Shown: positions 8,882 through 17,592 of the stretch, in pieces
Layout: each line of letters begins with the position of its first letter
Position numbering within the stretch: the first letter of the stretch is position 1
Assembly: GCF_017743865.1 (NCBI RefSeq)
Contig: NZ_JAGHRJ010000007.1
Coordinates: forward strand, 106,223 to 170,222
DNA from: Labrenzia sp. R4_2
GTDB taxonomy: Bacteria > Pseudomonadota > Alphaproteobacteria > Rhizobiales > Stappiaceae
Length of the DNA stretch: 64,000 bases
Direction: 5' to 3'
Notes under the pieces: generated by a model
Database searches by the model: none
Told to the model about the DNA's origin: nothing
The model's input: the letters and a program-made list of their open reading frames with translations, nothing else
Translations under genes and position numbers: made by a program

Positions 8882-10378
8882 TTGGATTCAAACCGCCTGC
8901 TTCTCACATGTTCCATTGGCCTTTGTGCCGTCGTCGGCTTGTGGGGTGTCATCGACCCGGAAGGCCTACAGGCCATCGCGCGCGAGATCGTTGATCAGTA
9001 CTTCATAAGCCGCGGCTGGTTCGTGATGCTGTCTGTCACGATCATGCTGCTGTTCTGTCTTGGTCTGACCTTCAGCCGTTTTGGCGACATCCGCCTCGGT
9101 GCCGATGATGACCGGCCGGAATACTCGACACCGACCTGGATCGCCATGCTGTTTGCCGCCGGTATGGGTGTCGGACTGTTGTTTTGGGCGGTGGCGGAGC
9201 CCCTGACCCATTTTGCCTTCTTGAAAGACAAGATATCCGTGCCTGAAGCTGCCGACGGGGCATTGCTAGCCACCAATTTCAACTGGGGTATTCATGCCTG
9301 GGCGATTTATGGCACGACGGCACTGGCGATTGCTTATTTCAGCTTCCGGCGGGGCACGCCGATGCTGGTCAGCGCACCCATCAAAAGCCTGTTTCCTGGC
9401 GAAAAGTGGGCCAGTCTTGTCGGTTGGTTTTCAGACTTCATGGCAATTGCTGCAATCGCCATCGGTGTCGGCGGATCGATTGCCATGGGTGTGTTTCAGG
9501 TTGCCGATGGCGTGTCGGTTCTTGCTGGCACTCAAACGGCTGCACCATGGCTGGTCGGCTTGATTTTTGTTGTCATGGTCATCGCCTATATCCCACCCCT
9601 GATGGTCGATCTCAGTACCGGCATGGCAAAGCTTTCCAACATCGCCATGAGCCTTGCGATCGCCCTAGTCGCTTACACTGTCATCATGGGCCCGAGCGAA
9701 TTCCTGATGAATTCGGTGATCGGCGGTATCGGCATGTACATTGCCGATGTCATCCCCGCTGGCTTCCGCACCTTTACCTTCTACGGTGACGAGATCGGCC
9801 GGTGGTTTCAGGACTGGACACTCACCTACATGGTCTGGTGGATCGCGTGGGGGCCGTTCGTCGGGGTCTTTGTCGCGCGGATTTCCAAGGGCCGCACGAT
9901 CCGTGAATTTGTTCTCGGCGTCCTGATCGGCCCGACCCTGTTCTCCACGATCTGGTTTGGCGCTTTTGGCGGAGTTGGTATCTTTGAGACCCTCAACGGC
10001 AAGGGCGAGTTGCTGGCTTTGACACAAACCAACGTAGAGCGCATGACGTTCGCTCTCCTTGATCGCCTTCCTTTGGCCACCTTGACCACACTGGCAACCA
10101 TTCTGGCGGCCTTCCTCTTCATTGTGACGAGCGTGGTGAGTGCCGCCTTCGTACTCGGCATGTTTTCAACCGGCGGCAATCAAAACCCGAGCACAAAGAT
10201 CAAGGTCATCTGGGGCGGATTGCTGGGCATACTCGGGGCAGCGATGATTCTCTCTGGGTCCATGTCGGCCGTGAGGACACTCATCGCCCTCGGCGCGTTG
10301 CCTTTCGTGTTCATAACGATGCTGCTGCTGGTTTGCCTGATAAAGGCGCTCATCCTCGACAATCCCAAGGAGGCTTAA
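8882..10378 (+). CDS. BCCT family transporter
   Basis: This 498-residue protein has about twelve hydrophobic segments and the BCCT signature region around WTLTYMVWWIAWGPFVGVFVAR, including the tryptophan-rich aromatic box of TM8. The family moves quaternary or sulfur-containing zwitterions (betaine, choline, carnitine, DMSP, taurine) with Na+ or H+. The start is TTG at 8882 with GGAGG 5 bp upstream. It is divergent from soeABC, which hints at a sulfur-containing substrate whose breakdown releases sulfite. A 33-codon ORF follows directly. Confidence 0.85.
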   Translation: MDSNRLLLTCSIGLCAVVGLWGVIDPEGLQAIAREIVDQYFISRGWFVMLSVTIMLLFCLGLTFSRFGDIRLGADDDRPEYSTPTWIAMLFAAGMGVGLLFWAVAEPLTHFAFLKDKISVPEAADGALLATNFNWGIHAWAIYGTTALAIAYFSFRRGTPMLVSAPIKSLFPGEKWASLVGWFSDFMAIAAIAIGVGGSIAMGVFQVADGVSVLAGTQTAAPWLVGLIFVVMVIAYIPPLMVDLSTGMAKLSNIAMSLAIALVAYTVIMGPSEFLMNSVIGGIGMYIADVIPAGFRTFTFYGDEIGRWFQDWTLTYMVWWIAWGPFVGVFVARISKGRTIREFVLGVLIGPTLFSTIWFGAFGGVGIFETLNGKGELLALTQTNVERMTFALLDRLPLATLTTLATILAAFLFIVTSVVSAAFVLGMFSTGGNQNPSTKIKVIWGGLLGILGAAMILSGSMSAVRTLIALGALPFVFITMLLLVCLIKALILDNPKEA

Positions 10379-10379
10379 A

Positions 10380-10481
10380 ATGCTTATCGGTGATCCCGTC
10401 GATACACTTATGAACTTGGGAACTTTCGCGTTTATCGGCTTCCTTGCCTGGATCTTGATGCGCAAAACGCCGAAAAGCTAA
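10380..10481 (+). CDS. Small single-span membrane protein after BCCT gene
   Basis: This 33-codon ORF is coupled to the BCCT gene: its ATG lies one base after the BCCT stop, and a strong AAGGAGG ribosome site sits inside the last BCCT codons with about 7 bp spacing. The product has one hydrophobic stretch (about residues 10-27, including FAFIGFLAWILM) and a basic tail, MRKTPKS. It may be an accessory subunit of the transporter. I do not recognise the family. Ribosome site, length and hydrophobicity are observed; function is inference. Confidence 0.6.
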   Translation: MLIGDPVDTLMNLGTFAFIGFLAWILMRKTPKS

Positions 10482-10501
10482 ACACTTAAGGACGGAATGC
10501 G

Positions 10502-12760
10502 TCAGCTGGCGCGTTTCAAACCGCTTTCGGCCAACGGCGCCGGCCGGTCGAAGAGATAGCCTTGTAGATACTCGCAGCCCGCGTTGACCAGAAACTCCCG
10601 CTGTTCTTGGGTTTCAACACCTTCGCCAATGGTTTTCATTCCCATCACTTTGGCAATGCCGAGAAGCGTGCGGACCAGCATGTCGTTTTCTTCACTGATC
10701 CCAATCCGTGCCACAAAGCTGCGGTCGATCTTCATCGTGTTGAAGGGGTATTTGTGCAAATAACTCAAGCTGGAATACCCGGTTCCGAAGTCGTCAATCG
10801 CCAGGCCGATGTTCATGTCACGGAGTTCAGCAAAGACCTTCTGGGTGCACTGGTCCTCCTCCAGCACCAGGTCTTCCGTGATCTCAAGCAGCAATTGGTC
10901 AGAAGACAAACCATAGGTAATCAGAAGGTCAGCGACGTGCTCGGCAAACCCTTCTTTCTGGAACTGGCTTGAGCTCACGTTGACTGAGACACCGGTTCCG
11001 CCCCAAGTGCTGGCGTCGCGGATCGCCCGCTCCAACACCCAATTGTCGATTTCGGATGTAAACCCAGCCTCCTTGGCAATGGGCAAAAACAACCCTGGAG
11101 AAACAAGCCCCCGTTCGGGATGGCGCCAGCGAATAAGAGCTTCAGCATGTGCCCGTTCGCCCGTCTCGGAAACCACGATCGACTGATAAAATAATTCAAA
11201 CTGATCGTCCTGAAGGGCAGTCGCCAGCTCACTGCGGAGCTGTCGGCGTTCGCAGCGCTCCTCATCCATCCTGTTGTCGAACAGCCTGTAAGACCGTTTG
11301 CCTTCGGCCTTACACCTTTGAAGAGCAACATCAGCGGATCGAATGATGTCGAGTATACCTCGGCCATGGTCCGGAAACCGCGCGATCCCTGCACTGCAGG
11401 ATGCATCGATCAGACGCCCTTCAAACTCAATTGGCTCGATCAGGTCATCAAACAAGCCAACCAGATTGCTCGGGAAGTGGTCTTCTCCGACCCGACCCTC
11501 TACCAGAATTACAAATTCGTCACCACCGATCCGGCCGATCAGCGCATCCGGTCCAAGACGCTTTCGTATCCGGACTGCTTGGCTCATGATCAGCCAATCT
11601 CCAGCCATATGTCCATGGATGTCGTTGACTTCTTTCAAATTATCCAGGTCCAGATAAACAAGACTGGCGCCGTTTATGCGCACGTCTTCGGATGACAAGC
11701 GCTTGCCGGCTTCCTTGTAAAATTGGGCACGTGTGGTGAACCCGGTCATGGAATCATGAGACGCTGCCCGACGCGCTTCCTGCTCCTGGACCGCCAGTTC
11801 ACTTTTGGCCTGTGTGATCTGACGTAAAGCCGCCAGAACCATGATCAAAATGGTTCCAAGAGACAAAAACAGCACCGGGATCGAAGACACGATAACCCCT
11901 GTTGCACGGCTGATCGGATTCCAAACAAGCAGAGCCACACTCGAACCCGCTGCATTGTTCAACGGAATTCCGATCATCCCTTCTGGAACTTCATCCAACA
12001 ACTCAAGCTGTTCGACAGGCAGGATGGACAGCAGCTCAGCCAATCTGCGGTCGTTCAGCTTGAAAACAGATATCAGGATGTACGGTTCCTCATAGACCAT
12101 CGGAATACCGCCAGGATCGGGGACGATCGCAAAAGCGGTTACAAGGCTTGGAATGCCGTTAATCCGGAATACATCCGATCCATTCAGGTCAGCCAAATCA
12201 CCGGAGAACAGAACATCTCCGGCTTCATTCGCGCTGAGCCCGGCGAGATAACTGTTACGTACCAGCTGCAACGCATTAGCAAAGTCACTGCTCAGGATAT
12301 GCTGAAACACCGGTTGCGCCGGTTCGCCTGACCGGCTGGCAGAAAATGTCAGACCATCACTCGGCTCTATCAGCCCGGAAAAGTCGGGTGAAAAGTCGCC
12401 GGCCATATCGACGCCAAACCGGTCTGATATCCAGTTCGCATCTGGTTTGGAAACAACATTGATGTAAGCGGCATTGGAGGCAGCGTACCGCTCCATCTCG
12501 TCGACGAGCGATTGCTGGTAGCTGTCAAAAATCCGAGAAACCGCCATGACTTCGCGCTGCGCGGTTTCCTTTTCGGCGATCCAGACCTTGATGAAGACTG
12601 CGCCGAAAACAACCAACACGATCGTGAATAAAACAGGCACGACGGCTACTGGCGCAACAAATAGCGTATTTATTCCAATGCGTCTTTTTACGATGCCTTC
12701 TCGGTTTTCACTTCCGTCACCATAGATCGTTTCGTCATTTTTATCGTCAATAATACCCAT
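10502..12760 (-). CDS. Membrane GGDEF/EAL cyclic-di-GMP protein with CHASE4-like sensor
   Basis: This 752-residue protein has TM1 at about 33-55, an extracytoplasmic sensor of about 220 residues resembling CHASE4, and TM2 at about 290-310. GGDEF and EAL domains follow. The cyclase motif GGDEF is intact (IGRIGGDEFVIL). All main EAL motifs are present: EALIR, NVSSSQF, LLLEITED, DDFGTGYSS, KIDRSF and EGVET. Both synthesis and hydrolysis of c-di-GMP are therefore possible, but an RxxD inhibitory site is not evident before GGDEF. It is a monocistronic gene, convergent with the BCCT unit. Confidence 0.88.
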   Translation of the reverse strand: MGIIDDKNDETIYGDGSENREGIVKRRIGINTLFVAPVAVVPVLFTIVLVVFGAVFIKVWIAEKETAQREVMAVSRIFDSYQQSLVDEMERYAASNAAYINVVSKPDANWISDRFGVDMAGDFSPDFSGLIEPSDGLTFSASRSGEPAQPVFQHILSSDFANALQLVRNSYLAGLSANEAGDVLFSGDLADLNGSDVFRINGIPSLVTAFAIVPDPGGIPMVYEEPYILISVFKLNDRRLAELLSILPVEQLELLDEVPEGMIGIPLNNAAGSSVALLVWNPISRATGVIVSSIPVLFLSLGTILIMVLAALRQITQAKSELAVQEQEARRAASHDSMTGFTTRAQFYKEAGKRLSSEDVRINGASLVYLDLDNLKEVNDIHGHMAGDWLIMSQAVRIRKRLGPDALIGRIGGDEFVILVEGRVGEDHFPSNLVGLFDDLIEPIEFEGRLIDASCSAGIARFPDHGRGILDIIRSADVALQRCKAEGKRSYRLFDNRMDEERCERRQLRSELATALQDDQFELFYQSIVVSETGERAHAEALIRWRHPERGLVSPGLFLPIAKEAGFTSEIDNWVLERAIRDASTWGGTGVSVNVSSSQFQKEGFAEHVADLLITYGLSSDQLLLEITEDLVLEEDQCTQKVFAELRDMNIGLAIDDFGTGYSSLSYLHKYPFNTMKIDRSFVARIGISEENDMLVRTLLGIAKVMGMKTIGEGVETQEQREFLVNAGCEYLQGYLFDRPAPLAESGLKRAS

Positions 12761-12837
12761 ACTCTATCCAGATCTGGACGATATGAAGTAGTGTTTAAAG
12801 GTAATTCTCTAATTTTCTCTCAATACGTGTAAAACAA

Positions 12838-12870
12838 CAAAAAAACCGGAGCGGATAACCCGCCCCGGCT
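12838..12870 (-). terminator. Terminator of the NMT1/THI5-like gene
   Basis: A 9-bp stem (CCGGGGCGG with CCGCTCCGG, one G-T pair) with a 5-nt loop is followed by a run of seven T on the minus strand, about 30 bp after the stop of the binding-protein gene. Confidence 0.85.
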
Positions 12871-12900
12871 TCAGAACTATTTGAGCGATAGATGCTTCGC

Positions 12901-13890
12901 TTAGAGCTTGTCTGTCACTGCCGTTGAAGTCGCGCCCTCCGGCTCCTTGGTAATAACCGGATCAGACCCACCGGAAAGGAGAGACTTTACGGTCCGCTCA
13001 TAGGCGGCCATGTCCAACTTGCCGTCAGACCCATCAACCAGCTTGTTGATCTCGCCAACCATCCGGATCTGATGCTTTTCAGTCTGAGCACCGGTGGCGT
13101 CGTTTTCCAGAACGATTTCAGCTGCCTCTTCCGGGTTTTCAGCGGCATATGCCCAGCCCTTCATGGAGGCTTTTACAAAGCGCGCCAGCTTGTCGACCAT
13201 TGCCGGGTCTTCCAGGCTGGATTCCAGGACATAGAGGCCATCTTCAAGGGTCGCGACGCCCTGGTCTTCATATTTGAAAACCACCAGCTCTTCCGCCGGG
13301 ATGCCCGCGTCGATGACCTGCCAGTATTCGTTGTAGGTCATCGTGGAAATGCAGTCGGCCTGCTTCTGCAGCAACGGATCCACATTGAAGCCCTGCTTCA
13401 GAACCGTCACGCCACCGTCACTGCCGTCCGTCGGAATGCCAAGCTGGCTCATCCAGGACAGGAACGGATATTCATTGCCGAAAAACCACACGCCAAGCGT
13501 CTTGCCGCGGAAGTCTTCCGGAGAAGAGATTCCGGTTTCCTTCCGGCATGTCAGCATCATCCCGGACTTCTGGAATGGCTGGGCGATGTTGACGAGCGGC
13601 ACGCCCTTCTCGCGCGATGCCAAAGCCGACGGCATCCAGTCGATGATGACATCTGCACCACCACCGGCGATCACCTGCGGCGGTGCAATGTCCGGACCGC
13701 CCGGTTTGATCGTGACATCAAGGTCTTCCTCTTCGTAGAAGCCTTTGTCTTTGGCGACGTAGTAACCTGCAAACTGGCCTTGCGTAACCCATTTCAACTG
13801 AAGCGTCAGCTCGTCGGCAGCCTGAGCACCGGTCGCAAACAGACCAGCGCCAAGGACCGAAGCCAGTGCCAGACTTTTGAGTGCCTTCAT
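12901..13890 (-). CDS. ABC transporter periplasmic binding protein, NMT1/THI5-like
   Basis: The protein starts with a Sec signal peptide (MKALKSLALASVLGAG... cleaved after GAQA) and has the NMT1/THI5 opening LTLQLKWVTQGQFAGYYVA typical of pyrimidine-moiety binding proteins such as ThiY. I chose the ATG at 13890, with GGGGA 7 bp upstream, giving 329 residues. No permease or ATPase gene is adjacent, so partners must lie elsewhere. A RutR-like operator at 14057-14072 suggests the ligand is a nucleobase or its breakdown product rather than the thiamine precursor. The family is secure; the ligand is inferred. Confidence 0.82.
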   Translation of the reverse strand: MKALKSLALASVLGAGLFATGAQAADELTLQLKWVTQGQFAGYYVAKDKGFYEEEDLDVTIKPGGPDIAPPQVIAGGGADVIIDWMPSALASREKGVPLVNIAQPFQKSGMMLTCRKETGISSPEDFRGKTLGVWFFGNEYPFLSWMSQLGIPTDGSDGGVTVLKQGFNVDPLLQKQADCISTMTYNEYWQVIDAGIPAEELVVFKYEDQGVATLEDGLYVLESSLEDPAMVDKLARFVKASMKGWAYAAENPEEAAEIVLENDATGAQTEKHQIRMVGEINKLVDGSDGKLDMAAYERTVKSLLSGGSDPVITKEPEGATSTAVTDKL

Positions 13891-14303
13891 TGCCATTCCC
13901 CTATTGGTTATGGGCGGGCCTTGCTGGCTCCGCCCGTCTCTGGAAGTCAAACCTTGCCGGGAACAAAGGAATGAGCATCTCCCTCACGCTCTTGCACATT
14001 CCCCGCAATATGGCCGCGCTGCGCTGTGCGGGCGTGTCGCCTTCTTCACAGTCAGCCTGACCAAATGGTCAAGAAAATCTAGAAAGCTGCCAGCTCTCTG
14101 GTCAAGACTATTTTTTAGTCATGCGGAATTTTAATTCTGTTGACCCGTTAATTCGCTCATATTGTTTCTATTTTCCAATTTCCACTCAAGCTTGCATTGC
14201 CATGATATTGGCAATTCCTGCAGTATCAACCGTGCTGCCTTTGGTTGGAACTCGGGCAGGCCTCATACTGATGGACAACAGCCAAGACGCGCAAGGTCTT
14301 TCC
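13891..14303. promoter_or_regulatory. Divergent intergenic region, binding protein / IYD-like gene
   Basis: About 410 bp without a supported gene. It contains the RutR-like dyad at 14057-14072. Upstream codons of both flanking frames are open but look non-coding. I found no TPP riboswitch pattern on the minus strand before the NMT1-type gene. Confidence 0.5.
14057..14072. promoter_or_regulatory. RutR-like operator between binding protein and IYD-like gene
   Basis: CTGACCAAATGGTCAA matches the RutR consensus TTGACCA-NN-TGGTCAA at 13 of 14 defined positions. It lies about 170 bp upstream of the NMT1-type gene and about 230 bp upstream of the divergent flavoprotein gene. It pairs with the weaker match before preT and so suggests one pyrimidine regulon. 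Confidence 0.65.
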
Positions 14304-15005
14304 ATGATCGACAAATCAAACCTCGTCTATACGGCTCTGCCAATGCCGGATCGGCGGGCTATTTCCGATGAAGACATATGCCAGCGCGCTAATGAGTTTC
14401 TGGAAGACGTCCGCACCCGGCATACGATTCGCCAGTTTTCCGACAAACCGATAGAGCGCAGCGTGATCGAAACCTGCATACGCGCAGCCGGCACCGCTCC
14501 AAGCGGCGCCAATCATCAACCCTGGCATTTCGTGGCAATCCGCAATCCGGACCTAAAGCGCCAAATTCGAGAGGCTGCCGAAGAAGAAGAGCAAAAGTTT
14601 TATGATGGCGGCGCGGGAGATGCCTGGATCAAGGCGCTGGAACCGATCGGCACCAACGCGCACAAACCGCATCTGGAAATCGCTCCGTGGCTGATTGTGA
14701 TCTTTGCACAGCGCTGGGGCACGTATGAAGACGGAACGCGCTACAAGCACTACTATGTTCCTGAAAGCGTCGGGATCGCGACTGGCGTGCTGATCACGGC
14801 TTTGCACCATGCTGGCCTCAGCACCTTGACCCACACGCCAAATCCGATGCGGTTTTTGAACGATATTCTAGACCGCCCGGAAGCCGAAAAGCCCGTTATG
14901 ATCCTCGCCGTCGGCCACCCGGCAAACGATGCCACCGTTCCAGCCGCAGCCAAAATCAAAAAACCGCTTGAGGAGATCTTAAGCGTGTTTGATACCGAGG
15001 CCTAG
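14304..15005 (+). CDS. Iodotyrosine-deiodinase-like flavoprotein (nitroreductase superfamily)
   Basis: The protein shows the FMN-binding RHTIRQFSDKPI and AGTAPSGANHQPWHFV motifs of nitroreductases, and the HYYVPESVGIATGVL and HPANDATVPAAAKIKKPLEEI segments of the IYD branch. The three residues that hold the zwitterion of halotyrosine in human IYD (E157, Y161, K182) align with E96, Y100 and K121, with identical spacing of 4 and 21. It is therefore probably a reductive dehalogenase of a halogenated aromatic amino acid or related ring. I chose the ATG at 14304 with AAGG upstream (233 residues); the frame is open to 14121. It is convergent with the Tad genes. Confidence 0.7.
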   Translation: MIDKSNLVYTALPMPDRRAISDEDICQRANEFLEDVRTRHTIRQFSDKPIERSVIETCIRAAGTAPSGANHQPWHFVAIRNPDLKRQIREAAEEEEQKFYDGGAGDAWIKALEPIGTNAHKPHLEIAPWLIVIFAQRWGTYEDGTRYKHYYVPESVGIATGVLITALHHAGLSTLTHTPNPMRFLNDILDRPEAEKPVMILAVGHPANDATVPAAAKIKKPLEEILSVFDTEA

Positions 15006-15070
15006 TTCGGGAAAATGGGCAACTTGAGAACTGTCTCATGGACTACGCTATTCCGGCGTTTGCACAGCAA

Positions 15071-15634
15071 TCAGCTGTCGTCTTCGTGAACAATCTCTGT
15101 TTTGAACCGTGGGCGCCGGATATGGAAATCATTCAGACTGAAGTCACCGACAATGTCACTTACAAACAAGGCTGAATGCTCCAACGACAACTGTACGACG
15201 ATGACAGTGTCGCCTTCTGCGAGGGTCGGAAAATCAAACTGGGCTAAATCATCATCTTCCAGAAGCGCATCGTCATCATTGCTTTCTGACCAGTGAACCT
15301 CCAATTCATCCTCATCATCGAAGAAATTGCGGACACTCGAAACTGTCATGATGAAATTGCTGTCGGTCGCGTAATTTCCGAGGATCGACACTGCCGTTGC
15401 TTCAATAAGATCGAAATCATCCTCTGTAAACGTATCTCCATTGAACCGGGTAACGAGATCTGTTGTCACACTTGCTGCTCGCTCAAGCTGACGGGAAGCA
15501 CGGAACCCATCAAATAAACTGGCGGTGTTCAAGAAGATCAGGATCAACAAGGGAAAAATGAGCGCAAACTCGACCGCGGCAGCTCCCTCTGCAGCCGCCC
15601 GAAAGCTCCGGATCCTTTTAAAGAACAACTGCAT
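15071..15634 (-). CDS. TadE-like pilus assembly protein (third gene of trio)
   Basis: This 187-residue protein has the TadE prepilin-like N-terminus: a short basic leader (KRIRSFRAAAEG) and then AAAVEFALIFPLLILIFLNTASLFDGF as a membrane segment with the family's glutamate at the fifth position after the glycine. The C-terminal domain is very acidic (DDEDELEVHWSESNDDDALLEDDD). These minor pilins are processed by a prepilin peptidase and support Flp-pilus assembly. It lies 1 bp after the preceding TadE-like gene, so it is in one operon. Confidence 0.8.
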   Translation of the reverse strand: MQLFFKRIRSFRAAAEGAAAVEFALIFPLLILIFLNTASLFDGFRASRQLERAASVTTDLVTRFNGDTFTEDDFDLIEATAVSILGNYATDSNFIMTVSSVRNFFDDEDELEVHWSESNDDDALLEDDDLAQFDFPTLAEGDTVIVVQLSLEHSALFVSDIVGDFSLNDFHIRRPRFKTEIVHEDDS

Positions 15635-15635
15635 C

Positions 15636-16184
15636 TTAAAAAGGCTCGTTCATGAAGGCCATTGAAGAGATTATTTCAAACCGATTGTTGTCGGTTTTCG
15701 AGAGCTCCAGGCCAAATCCCAACCCCGGTGTATAGACATCCGTTGTAACGCACGCCCGCATGAACACGATGCTGGTCCCAGCGCCCGGATTGAAGTTCAC
15801 AACAGGCTCGAATTCATCACCTTCATCGCGGCAGACTGCGTCCGTGTCCGGCAGATCGACTAGGTTATCGATTTCCGTGAGCTCGATAGTGATGTTATTC
15901 GCGCAATTGGGAACAACAACACCTACGAGATCGCATATATCTTGCTCAAGGTCATCGCTGGAAACCGTATTATCCGCCAATCCTTGTGTGACTGTCCCGA
16001 TATAGACTGATTTTGAGGTTGTGTTTACAGCATGATCCAGCATTGCCATACGGATGAACAAAAGCCCCATCTCAAAACAGGACAGAAACAACGCAAAAAA
16101 CGGCAGGCCAATCAGCGCAAACTCTACGGCAGTCGCACCGTCTTTCTTTTTAAGGAAACTTCGCAGGACACGCATTGAAATCAA
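15636..16184 (-). CDS. TadE-like pilus assembly protein (second gene of trio)
   Basis: This 182-residue protein has leader RSFLKKKDG followed by ATAVEFALIGLPFFALFLSCFEMGLLF, the conserved TadE/TadF prepilin-like helix with its glutamate. Four cysteines in the C-terminal domain (near CDLVG, PNCAN, AVCRDEG and RACVTT) could form disulfides outside the membrane. It lies 1 bp downstream of the TadG-like gene and 1 bp upstream of the next TadE-like gene. The start may be the first or the fourth codon (both methionine). Confidence 0.8.
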   Translation of the reverse strand: MISMRVLRSFLKKKDGATAVEFALIGLPFFALFLSCFEMGLLFIRMAMLDHAVNTTSKSVYIGTVTQGLADNTVSSDDLEQDICDLVGVVVPNCANNITIELTEIDNLVDLPDTDAVCRDEGDEFEPVVNFNPGAGTSIVFMRACVTTDVYTPGLGFGLELSKTDNNRFEIISSMAFMNEPF

Positions 16185-16185
16185 C

Positions 16186-17592
16186 CTAGCCGGAGATGCG
16201 AAGACTGTTTACCGACGCCGCAATAGCATTGAATGCATCTTCGATGTTTAAACCCTCGACAAAATAGTAATTTGAAAGACTTGATGCACAGTATTGAAGA
16301 AGCTCATCTGGCAACGAACCACTACTGATTTGAAATCCTATTGTATATACTTGAACATTGTTATCATTTAAATATTCACAAACGCGCTTAAAGTAAGCAA
16401 CTGCATTATCGGCTGTGGACGAAGAGGTATTTTTACCGCCCTTCGACACGATGGTTTGCTGAGTACTGTTTTTGATTTTTCCAGTCGTTGTGTAGTCCCG
16501 TGGTCGAAACTGCGCAGTTATTGCGCCATCAGTCATGATCACAGCAACCTTAAGCGTGTCCTCATCATTAAAATCGGCAGGCCGGTCCGAAAAATCACCG
16601 CCCAGCTGCCCCCTCATGTCACTGGACAGAACCTTTGCACCCCACAGCGTTCCGATGTCCATGCCGGTGCCGTCGGACAGGTCCATGTCATCAATCAATG
16701 CCTTCAAGTCGGATGTGTTATTTGAGTTTAGAAGCATTGCGGTGTCGTCAGATGGACACCAGGGATTGGTCGCGACCCATTTGGTAAAGTCAGGTATTTG
16801 CGGGCGGCTGTTCGCCGGAATCGCGGTCATATCGAAGTCGTCATCTGTGTATTCGATGCACCCTTCTCTCTCCGTAGAGAACATGAATTTGCCGTAGGGA
16901 ACGTTTTTGTTCACGTAGTAATCAGCCGAACTTGGTGAGTCGATAACCCCCGGGGTCGATGAGTTCACAGCATATCTATCGTAGAAATCCCCGATGTTAA
17001 CGGTTCCGCCAAACGGTATAATGCTCAGGGACGTGTATTCCCGATCGTCTTCGTTCAGCATTGTGTCAATAAATGACTTAGCAGCTGAACGCAGGTTCGT
17101 AATTTTCGAACCGCCCATGGACGAGGAGATATCAAGTACAACAGCCACTTCGACATTTGTTGCAGCTTGCTGAGCAACTGAAGATGCCAAAACACTCGTT
17201 GTGTCGATTCCGGCCAGCTTCAAAATCGTCATTTCGATGTCAACGGTCGCATTGATCTCGACAGACTTTGCGTTGAGGCTATCCGTGACATTCCCTATGG
17301 TCAGGTTCAAAGTTGTCCAAGGTGCGGTGTCGGGCAGATTGGCTCGGACATACTCATCTACCGTATCTTCGATACTCGCAGTGTTGCTCAAAGAAGCGGC
17401 CGCAAGCGTCGCTGAGTCCAACGTGGATTGGAGTTTTGCCTGAGCGGTCGTCATCCGGACGACATCGAGGCTGCCAATCGTGATCAGCATGAGCGGCACA
17501 AACGCCAAAGCGGTCAAAATGGCGACATTACCGGACTGATCCGCCCCCAGGCTGGAAAAACGGGACGCAAGTTTTTGAAGAAGTGAGCGCAA
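16186..17592 (-). CDS. TadG-like protein with von Willebrand A domain
   Basis: This 468-residue protein has an N-terminal TadG helix (GNVAILTALAFVPLMLITIGSLDVVRM) preceded by a short basic segment. A vWA domain begins near residue 150 with the metal-ion site DISSSMGGSK (DxSxS). It closes with AYFKRVCEYLNDNNVQVYTIGFQI and a final SNYYFVEGLNIEDAFNAIAASVNSL, both typical of TadG. It is the promoter-proximal gene of the three-gene unit. The secretion ATPase, secretin and Flp pilin genes are not in this window. Confidence 0.85.
   Translation of the reverse strand: MRSLLQKLASRFSSLGADQSGNVAILTALAFVPLMLITIGSLDVVRMTTAQAKLQSTLDSATLAAASLSNTASIEDTVDEYVRANLPDTAPWTTLNLTIGNVTDSLNAKSVEINATVDIEMTILKLAGIDTTSVLASSVAQQAATNVEVAVVLDISSSMGGSKITNLRSAAKSFIDTMLNEDDREYTSLSIIPFGGTVNIGDFYDRYAVNSSTPGVIDSPSSADYYVNKNVPYGKFMFSTEREGCIEYTDDDFDMTAIPANSRPQIPDFTKWVATNPWCPSDDTAMLLNSNNTSDLKALIDDMDLSDGTGMDIGTLWGAKVLSSDMRGQLGGDFSDRPADFNDEDTLKVAVIMTDGAITAQFRPRDYTTTGKIKNSTQQTIVSKGGKNTSSSTADNAVAYFKRVCEYLNDNNVQVYTIGFQISSGSLPDELLQYCASSLSNYYFVEGLNIEDAFNAIAASVNSLRISG

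Noticed and set aside
13900..14110. Possible TPP riboswitch before the NMT1/THI5-like gene
   Set aside because: I looked for the conserved CTGAGA and ACCTGA-type elements on the minus strand and did not find them; the RutR-like dyad is a better explanation of regulation.
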